Shown here: one piece after another, positions 57,976 through 64,000 of the stretch
Layout of the letters: every line of letters starts with the position of its first letter
How positions within the stretch are numbered: the first letter of the stretch is position 1
Assembly (NCBI GenBank): GCA_963713275.1
Contig: CAVQLG010000025.1
Coordinates: 19,398-83,397, forward strand
Origin: CAIWHR01 sp963713275
Lineage (GTDB): Bacteria; Pseudomonadota; Gammaproteobacteria; Burkholderiales; Casimicrobiaceae
Direction: 5' to 3'
Length of the DNA: 64,000 nucleotides
Program-made: the position numbers and the translations under genes
Notes under the pieces: model-generated
Database searches by the model: none
Seen by the model: the letters and a program-made list of their open reading frames with translations, nothing else
What the model was told of the DNA's origin: nothing

Positions 57976-58020
57976 GCGGCGGGCAGGCCCACGCGCGCCC
58001 GCCGCTCACCGCGGGCTTTT
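57976..58020. terminator. Possible terminator between qor and nnrD/nnrE
   Basis: A GC hairpin pairs GCGGCGGGC (57976-57984) with GCCCGCCGC (57997-58005), loop of 12, and TTTT lies at 58017-58020. The gap of 11 bases between stem and T-run weakens the call. The position between two convergent genes fits. Confidence 0.4.
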
Positions 58021-58067
58021 GCCGCAGTCGGGGTTCGTTCGCGGCCGAGGACGCGGCTGCGGGTCGC

Positions 58068-59591
58068 TCAGCCTTCTTGCGCGGTGGATCGATCGCCCGC
58101 GGCGGCCCGATGGGTACCGGCGGCCGCGTTGAGCAGCCGGCGCGCGATGATCGGCAGCTCGCCCGCGGTGAGTCCGAGCGGACCCTCGCCGCGGGCCACG
58201 AGGGCGTCCGCCGCGGCGCCGTGCAGGCACACGGCGAGCGCGAGCGCGTCAGGGCCGGCGATGCCCTGCGCGAGCAGGGCGCCGACGAATCCTGCGAGCG
58301 TGTCGCCGGTGCCACCCGACGCGAGTCCCGAGTTGCCGCTCGCGTTGATGCCGAAACGGCCGTCCGGGTGCGCGAGCACGGTGCCCGCGCCCTTGAGCGC
58401 GACCGAAGCGCGCAGGCGCTGCGCGAGCTCCGCCGCTGCCGCCAGCCGGTCGCGCTGCACCTCGTCCCGGGCAACTCCCAGCAGGCGTGCGGCTTCGCCC
58501 GGATGCGGCGTCACGAGCGTGGGGCACGCGCGGTCGTGGGCGAGGACTGCCAGTGCCGGGGTGGCGGCGATCAGGTTCAGCGCGTCGGCGTCGAGCAGCA
58601 GCGGCACCGGTCGGGCGAGGGCGCGGCGCACGAGCGCGACGGCGCGCTCGCCGCTGCCCAGCCCCGGGCCGCAGACCAACGCCTCGAGCGGTGCTTCGAG
58701 CACGGCTTCCGCCTCGCGCAGCATGAGTTCCGGCGTCGCCGGGTCGAAAGCGAGTTCGCCGCCGGCCAGGAGCCCGACCAGCGTCTTGCCTGCGCCGGTG
58801 TGCAACGCGGCCCGTCCGGCGAGGAGCGCCGCGCCCGTCATGCCCGAACTGCCGCCGATGATGCCCAGCGTCCCGAAGCTGCCCTTGTGCACGTTGCGGC
58901 GCTGGCGCCGCAGCACCGCGGGCAGCTCGCGCGCGAGCTCCGGCCAGCGCAGGAGCGCACCGCCTCCCGGCGTGGCGCCGAGGTCGAGCCCGAGGTCGAG
59001 CACGACCACTTCGCCGCAGCGATCGGGCCCGTCGCCGGTGAGCAGCCCAGGCTTCCACGAGATGAACGAGGCGGTCTTCGCCGCGAGGATGCAGGGACCC
59101 TGCGCGTCGCCGGTGTCGGCGTCGAGCCCGCTGGGAACGTCGAGCGCGAGGATCGGCACGCGCGAGGCGTTCGCCCATTCGATCCAGCGCGCGTAGGCGC
59201 CGTCGATCGCCCGCGCGAGGCCGATGCCGAACAGCCCGTCGACGACGAGCTCGCCCCGCCAGTCCGCAGGGATGTCGTCGACCGTCGCGCCGCCGGCGGC
59301 GACGAAGGCGCGAAACGCGGCGCCCGCGTCCGCGGAGAGGGCGGCCGCGTCGCCGCGGAACGCGACCGTCACGTCGAAGAACCACTCGCCGAGCCAGCGC
59401 GCGACGACGAAGGCGTCGCCTCCGTTGTTGCGCGGGCCCGCGAGCACGAGAACCCGGGCTGGCGCCTCGCCCACCATCTCGCGCGCGAGGTGCGCGGCGG
59501 CAAGGCCGGCACGTTCCATCAGCGGCAGGTGCGCGTAGTCCTGTTCGACCTGACGCAGTTCGCGGGTGCGAAGGATGGCTGGCGCGTTCAC
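58068..59591 (-). CDS. nnrDE: Bifunctional NAD(P)H-hydrate dehydratase/epimerase
   Basis: A repair enzyme of 507 residues. The N-terminal YjeF_N epimerase (about 1-215) has VLAGPRNNGGDAFVVARWLG and LALDVPSGLDADTGDAQGP. The C-terminal ADP-dependent dehydratase (about 225-500) has GSFGTLGIIGGSSGMTGAAL, VTPHPGEAARLLGVARDE and SGGTGDTLAGFVGALLAQG. It restores damaged NAD(P)H hydrates. Both domains look complete. Divergent from the PHB depolymerase-like gene with 181 bp between them. Confidence 0.94.
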   Translation of the reverse strand: MNAPAILRTRELRQVEQDYAHLPLMERAGLAAAHLAREMVGEAPARVLVLAGPRNNGGDAFVVARWLGEWFFDVTVAFRGDAAALSADAGAAFRAFVAAGGATVDDIPADWRGELVVDGLFGIGLARAIDGAYARWIEWANASRVPILALDVPSGLDADTGDAQGPCILAAKTASFISWKPGLLTGDGPDRCGEVVVLDLGLDLGATPGGGALLRWPELARELPAVLRRQRRNVHKGSFGTLGIIGGSSGMTGAALLAGRAALHTGAGKTLVGLLAGGELAFDPATPELMLREAEAVLEAPLEALVCGPGLGSGERAVALVRRALARPVPLLLDADALNLIAATPALAVLAHDRACPTLVTPHPGEAARLLGVARDEVQRDRLAAAAELAQRLRASVALKGAGTVLAHPDGRFGINASGNSGLASGGTGDTLAGFVGALLAQGIAGPDALALAVCLHGAAADALVARGEGPLGLTAGELPIIARRLLNAAAGTHRAAAGDRSTAQEG

Positions 59592-59772
59592 GCCGGCGAT
59601 TATAGTCCGCCCGCGCTCGAGCGGCGGCGGTGCACCGCCGAAACGCTGCCCTGCCGCCGCGTCGACCGGCGCGGCGCCGAATCGGGGCTTTGCGCCGCAC
59701 GGTGTCCCGCGTCCTGCAGATGGGTCATACTGGGTCGTTGCGGGTCACTCGCCCGCGTCGGTCCGGGGTGCC

Positions 59773-60894
59773 ATGTTCGACCGATCTCGCGCAGTACGCT
59801 TCGCGCCGGGCGGCGTGTCGCGCGCCACAGGGCGCTCGCGCCGAGGGCTGCCGGCGCCGCGCCGGCGCGTGCGCGCGCTCCTGCTCACGGCATTCCTAGC
59901 CGCCGCGACGGGGCATGCCGGCGAGCGCCTGCCGGCGCTGGGCGTCGATCTCCGACAGACGTCGGTCTCGGGCACCTCGTCGGGCGGCTTCATGGCCGTG
60001 CAGTTCCACGTCGCGCATTCCTCGCTCGTGCGCGGGGTCGGCGTCATCGCGGGCGGCCCGTACTTCTGCGCCCAGGGAAGCGCCGCCGGTGCAATGCTCA
60101 ACTGCATGCAGCCGTCGAGGTTCACCCCGATGCCGGCCACCGAAGTGCTGGCGGCGGTCACCGCGGCTTTCGCCGCGTCGGGTCAGGTCGATTCGACCGC
60201 GAACCTCGCCGGCGCCCGCGTGTGGCTCTTCTCCGGCACCATGGACCGCACCGTGAGTCCCTCCGTGGTGGACGCGGCGCGGCGCTACTACCTCGAGTTC
60301 GTCCCGGCGGCGAACGTCGCGTCCGTGGACACCGTGCCGGCCGGCCATGCGATGGTCACGGCCGACGCGGGCGGCGCCTGCGAGGTCACCACGCCCCCTT
60401 TCATCAACGACTGCGATTTCGACGCGGCCGGCAAGCTCCTCGAGCACATCTACGGGGCGCTCGCACCCCCGGCCGCGAAGCCCGAGGGTCAGCTCGTGCG
60501 CTTCGACCAGCGCGAGTTCGCGAACGGCAACGCCTACGCCGTCAGCCTTGCCGATAGGGGTTTTGCCTACGTGCCGAAAGCGTGCGAGACAGGGGGCTGC
60601 CGCGCGCACGTCGCGTTCCACGGCTGCCGGCAGGCGGCGGAGTCGATCGGCGAGCAGTTCGTACGCGAATCCGGGTACATGCGATGGGCCGACTCGAACC
60701 GGCTGGTGCTGCTCTTTCCGCAGACGAGCGCGCGCAACGGCTGGGGCGGGGGGTGGGGCGGAAACTTCGTGTTCAACCCGCGTGCGTGCTGGGATTGGTG
60801 GGGCTACACCGGACCCGCGTACGCGACACGCGCCGGAGCGCAGATCCGCGCGGTCCGCGGCATGCTCGAGCGGCTCGCCCAGCCGCCTCGCTGA
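59773..60894 (+). CDS. Secreted PHB-depolymerase-like esterase, catalytic type 2
   Basis: A secreted alpha/beta hydrolase of 373 residues. A signal peptide (RRVRALLLTAFLAAATGHAG) is preceded by about 35 basic residues, so the true start may lie later than ATG 59773. The lipase box is GTSSGGFMAVQF with nucleophile Ser; AFHGCRQAAESIGEQF is a second hydrolase block and NPRACWDWWGYTGPAYATR is typical of the short-chain PHA depolymerase catalytic domain of type 2. No separate substrate-binding domain follows. Could degrade released PHB or oligomers; a feruloyl-esterase-like role is an alternative. Confidence 0.82.
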   Translation: MFDRSRAVRFAPGGVSRATGRSRRGLPAPRRRVRALLLTAFLAAATGHAGERLPALGVDLRQTSVSGTSSGGFMAVQFHVAHSSLVRGVGVIAGGPYFCAQGSAAGAMLNCMQPSRFTPMPATEVLAAVTAAFAASGQVDSTANLAGARVWLFSGTMDRTVSPSVVDAARRYYLEFVPAANVASVDTVPAGHAMVTADAGGACEVTTPPFINDCDFDAAGKLLEHIYGALAPPAAKPEGQLVRFDQREFANGNAYAVSLADRGFAYVPKACETGGCRAHVAFHGCRQAAESIGEQFVRESGYMRWADSNRLVLLFPQTSARNGWGGGWGGNFVFNPRACWDWWGYTGPAYATRAGAQIRAVRGMLERLAQPPR

Positions 60895-61173
60895 CCCGCC
60901 CTCGTTCACGCAGCGCAGACCTTCCGGGCGCGGTCGGCCGACCGGAGCAGCAGGCCGGGGAACCCTCGCCCTGGCGCCCGTGACGTAACACTGTCCGGTT
61001 TTCGGACGACTCACCGGACTGCGCTGCGTCCGGTCATGGTCGGATGCGAGCTTGTGCAATCCCGGCTTCCGTGCACTGCGCCCGCGTCCTGGCCGCGTTG
61101 CTGCGCCGCGGATCGGACGCGCGTGCCGGGCCGTGCCCGTCGTGATCGAGCACGGCGTCGGGGGGATGGCCTG

Positions 61174-61407
61174 CACCGGCGGGAGGAGGCGCTGATCGCG
61201 CTCGCGATCGACAACGACCCGGCGCGCGCCGTGGCGCTCGCCCGTGCCAATTTCGACGTGCAGCGCGAGCCGGCCGACGCCCGCGTGCTCGCGGCCGCCG
61301 GGCGCGCTGCCCGGGACGCGGCCGCGTTGCGGGTGGTCGAGGATTGGTAGCGCGCCACCGGGCTCGAGGACGTAGCACTGGCGCGTCTTCTCGGGAGCCG
61401 CTCATGA
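61174..61407 (+). pseudogene. Remnant of TPR gene (second copy)
   Basis: The frame carries REEALIALAIDNDPARAVAL and ARANFDVQREPADARVLAAA, homologous to the C-terminal 70 residues of the TPR protein at 905-1711. A TAG at 61348 replaces a Leu codon after VVEDW; beyond it the homology continues (RATGLEDVALARLLG) to a TGA at 61405-61407. The 5' part is missing: bases 60895-61173 hold only unrelated, non-coding sequence. The stop overlaps the next start as ATGA, exactly as in the left copy. Confidence 0.75.
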
Positions 61408-62120
61408 GCCGCAGCCGTTGGTGGCGCGCACCGGGCGCCGCCGGCGGGCGCACAAGGCGAGCGACGGCTACCTCACGCTGCAGCGCGGCACGACCGCTCA
61501 GGTCATGGCGTTCGCGCGGGAGGGTGTGCGTCACATCGGGTCGGGGTATGACCATCTGTTGTTCCTCGTGTCGCTGCTGCTTCCGGCGGTGCTCGTCCGC
61601 CGCGACGGCGCCTGGCAGCCCGCGCCGACGTTCGCCGGCGCGCTGGGCGACCTCGCCAAGACCGTGACGGCGTTCACGATCGCCCATTCGGTCACGCTCG
61701 CGCTGGCGGCGCTCGATCTCGTGCGCCTGCCCGATCGCCTCGTCGAGCCGGCGATCGCGCTGTCGGTCGTGCTCGCGGCGCTCAACAACCTCCGGCCGGT
61801 CTTCGGCGGCGCGCGCTGGGTCGTCGCCTTCGGCTTCGGCCTCGTCCACGGCTTCGGCTTCGCCGGCGCGCTCGGCGAGCTGGGCCTGCCCGCAGGCGCA
61901 CGCCTGGTCTCGCTCGCGGCGTTCAACGCCGGAGTCGAGTTCGGACAGCTCGCCATCGTCATCCCCTTCGTCGCGATCGCCTGGCTAGTGCGCGGTTCGC
62001 GCGCGTACCGGCGGTTCGCGCTCGCCGGCGGCTCGGTCGCCATCGCGGCGATCGCCGCCGTGTGGTTTGCCGAGCGTGCGTTCGACCTGCCGCTCGTCGT
62101 TGCGGCCGGCGTCACCCCCC
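61404..62120 (+). pseudogene. Remnant of HupE/UreJ-like gene (second copy)
   Basis: The signal peptide is degraded and out of frame, but AHKASDGYLTL is intact from 61454. Roughly 150 codons of extracytoplasmic domain are missing; the sequence then resumes at AREGVRHIGSGYDHLLFLVS and runs through the membrane part (FTIAHSVTLALAALDLVR, AFGFGLVHGFGFAGALGELG) to the insertion sequence. The nominal frame runs into the IS and stops there at 62146. Compared with the left copy at 1708-2848, the histidines of the membrane part are kept. Not expected to be functional. Confidence 0.8.
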
Positions 62121-63998
62121 CTAGCCCTACCTTCGCAATCCTGTAGACGAGTGGACATGCGCCTGGCCGCTGGGCCGCATGAACACTGGGCTTTCGCTTG
62201 TTTATCGCTTCGAGTATGCTACATGAACGAACATGCACATATTCGAACGAGAAGTCGGCGGCCGTCGCTATCGCATCGCGGCGCAGTCAGTGTGGGATTC
62301 GCAACAACGGCGCTCGGTGGCGCGTCAGGTTGTGCTCGGGCCGGCTACGCCCCCTCCAGTGGCCGATCTCGGTGCCACCTGCACGGTTGGCACGCGTGCG
62401 CTGGGTGATGTCGGCGCTTTGGTTTGGGTGGCCGAGCAGCTCGATCTGGTTGCGCACATCGATCGAGCCTGCGGTGGCGTAGGGGCCAAGGGCGGCCCCT
62501 CGGTGGGCGAGTTGGCTGTGGCGGTGGCGATTCAACGGGCCTGCTCGCCGGGACCCAAGCGCGACCTGGGTGACTTTCTCGATGCGAGCTTGCCGCGCGT
62601 GTCGTGCCTGCCTGGATCTACGTTCACGGGGCAGGCGTTTTATCGCGTCGCCCAACAGGTCACCGAAGACGACTTGGAGCAAGCTCAGCTGGCGATCGCC
62701 AAAGCGGTGGTGGCCCGGTTCGAGCTTTCGGTGGACGTGCTGGCGTTCGACACGACGAACTTCGACACCCACATCGACTCGCTGACGCCTGGCGATCTCG
62801 CCCAGCGCGGACACGCCAAGAGCAAGCGCAAGGATCTGCGGGTGGTTGGGCTGGGCGTCTTGGTCAGCGAGACCGGGCATGTGCCGCTGCTGTACCGGAC
62901 CTACAACGGCAACGGCGCGGACCAAGCCGTGCTGGGTGCCTGCCTCGAGGGACTGGCGCAGTTGCATCAGGCGCTGGACAGCGGCGAGGATCGGCGGCGG
63001 CCGGCCCAGCGCACGCTGGTGCGAGACGGTGGGTTTTGGAGCCCGCAACTGGAGCTCGATCTCGACGCCGCAGGCTACTACAGCCTCATCTCTCTGCCGC
63101 TTGGACACAAGGCAGCGGAGCAGGCGCTGCAGATGGCCGCGCGGCGCGGCGCGATGAAGCCGCTGTCGGGCAAGCTCAGCGCGGTCCGGGCCGCGCGCGT
63201 GCGAACCAGCGTGGGCGAACTCGACCGTACGCTGGTCGTGGTGGAGAGCCAAGAGCTGCTGCAAGGGCAAAAGCGAGGAATCGCGGCAGCGCTGATCAAA
63301 GCCAAGGTGGAACTGCGTAAGCTCGAGGCACTGTGCCAAAAGGGGCGCATCTCGCGTAGCCGTCTCGAAGACCGAGTCAAGAAGGCTCTCGCTCGGGAAC
63401 ATTTGTCGAGCTTCGTCGTGCCCACCATCGCGGGCACCGACCAAGCGCCGACCCTGCATTGGGAAGTCGATGCCGCCAAGCGTCGTGAGCTGGAGAAGAC
63501 CCGGCTGGGCCGGCGGGTGCTGTGCACGGATCGCCACAACTGGAGCACGGGGCGCATCGTCTACGCCTTCCGCGGTCAGTGGAACGTCGAAGAGCTGTTC
63601 CGCCGAGCCAAGAAGGGCGGCGTGGTGCCCTGGGGGCCGTCGCACCAGTGGGCCGACGGCTCGCTACGGCTGCACACGTTCGCGACCGTTTTGGGTTTGA
63701 TGCTCGTGAGCCTGGCACGCATCGCGCTCGCACCCGACGCTTCGGCCCGCGGCATGATGAAAAGCCTGGAGGGCATCAAGGTCACGCTGGTGCGGACCAC
63801 GACCGGCGGCCCCGGTAGGCGGCCCACCGTGATGCTGGCACCCGAACTCACGGCTGAGCAGCGCCGGGCAGTGAAGGTCTTCGAGCTCGACAAGTGGAGT
63901 CCAGATATTCTTTCATCTATTACCGCACGGCCAAGAAAGCCTTGATCCACGGGCGAAAACAGCAGACTGTCCACAAGATCTTGCGAAGGTAGGGCTAG
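62121..63998 (+). mobile_element. IS1634-type insertion sequence, complete
   Basis: An element of 1878 bp bounded by perfect 18-bp inverted repeats: ctagccctaccttcgcaa at 62121-62138 and its complement at 63981-63998. Partial similarity continues inward. It contains one transposase gene. No target duplication is visible: only two bases remain on the right, and they do not match the left flank, so the ends could extend slightly. It sits at the end of the HupE-like remnant. Confidence 0.85.
62233..63945 (+). CDS. IS1634-family transposase
   Basis: A DDE transposase of 570 residues. LSVDVLAFDTTNFDTHIDSL holds the first Asp of the DDE triad region, and RTLVRDGGFWSPQLELDLDA the second. The C-terminal segment GRIVYAFRGQWNVEELFRRA and the later TFATVLGLMLVSLARIAL carry the Glu (WNVEELFR). 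These are the hallmarks of IS1634 in the IS4-like group. The frame is complete from ATG 62233 to the stop at 63945, so the element is probably still able to move. It is unrelated to the ISNCY transposase at the left edge. Confidence 0.92.
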   Translation: MHIFEREVGGRRYRIAAQSVWDSQQRRSVARQVVLGPATPPPVADLGATCTVGTRALGDVGALVWVAEQLDLVAHIDRACGGVGAKGGPSVGELAVAVAIQRACSPGPKRDLGDFLDASLPRVSCLPGSTFTGQAFYRVAQQVTEDDLEQAQLAIAKAVVARFELSVDVLAFDTTNFDTHIDSLTPGDLAQRGHAKSKRKDLRVVGLGVLVSETGHVPLLYRTYNGNGADQAVLGACLEGLAQLHQALDSGEDRRRPAQRTLVRDGGFWSPQLELDLDAAGYYSLISLPLGHKAAEQALQMAARRGAMKPLSGKLSAVRAARVRTSVGELDRTLVVVESQELLQGQKRGIAAALIKAKVELRKLEALCQKGRISRSRLEDRVKKALAREHLSSFVVPTIAGTDQAPTLHWEVDAAKRRELEKTRLGRRVLCTDRHNWSTGRIVYAFRGQWNVEELFRRAKKGGVVPWGPSHQWADGSLRLHTFATVLGLMLVSLARIALAPDASARGMMKSLEGIKVTLVRTTTGGPGRRPTVMLAPELTAEQRRAVKVFELDKWSPDILSSITARPRKP

Positions 63999-64000
63999 AT

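Overview
The window is very GC-rich double-stranded bacterial DNA with tightly packed genes on both strands. The gene set (SelD, HtpG, RlmJ, a KorC-KorA-KorB 2-oxoacid:ferredoxin oxidoreductase, a class I-type PhaC, BCAM0308-family protein, AttH with its ABC transporter, CHASE2/FecR signalling) suggests a Betaproteobacterium (Burkholderiales or Rhodocyclales-like). That assignment is an inference from protein families, not a measured phylogeny. I saw no rRNA, tRNA or CRISPR array.

Layout. 1-2848: the end of an ISNCY-type transposase (reverse, cut by the window edge) next to a 5'-truncated TPR gene and a frameshifted HupE/UreJ-like membrane protein. 3280-9434: a damaged sensor kinase gene, a CHASE2-PAS-GGDEF-EAL cyclic-di-GMP protein and a LysM-FecR periplasmic partner. 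9646-11218: CobA, a DsrE-like protein and TusA (sulfur carrier/siroheme group). 11548-18390: an SDR, HtpG, a Ser/Thr kinase-HDOD-GAF fusion, a MazG-like pyrophosphohydrolase and RlmJ. 18528-23785: LolD-like ATPase, FtsX-like permease, AttH lipocalin-like protein and a MenA-like prenyltransferase. 24067-28550: DUF1993 protein and a heterodimeric ABC exporter whose two genes are separated by a 116-118 bp tandem duplication. 28939-33883: BON-LysM protein, lipoprotein, IclR regulator, an unrecognised protein and SelD. 34241-39125: korC-korA-korB. 39260-43540: UraH, YedK, EcsC-like protein, MobB, an outer-membrane barrel, MoaD and MoaE. 43681-48002: sugar-acid operon (DgoK, DgoA, a KDPG-type aldolase, PfkB kinase, SDR). 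48020-55722: PHA synthase, CoA-ligase-like protein, Cfa, and an ACP-adenylating ligase-acyltransferase fusion. 55847-60894: BCAM0308 protein, CrcB, Qor, NnrD/NnrE and a secreted PHB-depolymerase-like esterase. 61174-63998: a decayed second copy of the TPR-HupE pair, ended by a complete IS1634-type element with 18-bp inverted repeats.

Themes. Carbon storage and lipid work (PhaC, depolymerase-like enzyme, Cfa, the ACP/ligase/PlsC fusion) sits in the right third. Low-potential electron transfer (KorABC), sugar-acid catabolism and molybdopterin genes sit in the middle. Two features span the window: TPR-HupE modules at both ends, each broken and each beside a different insertion sequence, and an excess of single-base frameshifts (eight genes) in otherwise well-conserved genes. 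The frameshifts could be uncorrected sequencing errors or real decay, and this cannot be settled from the sequence alone.
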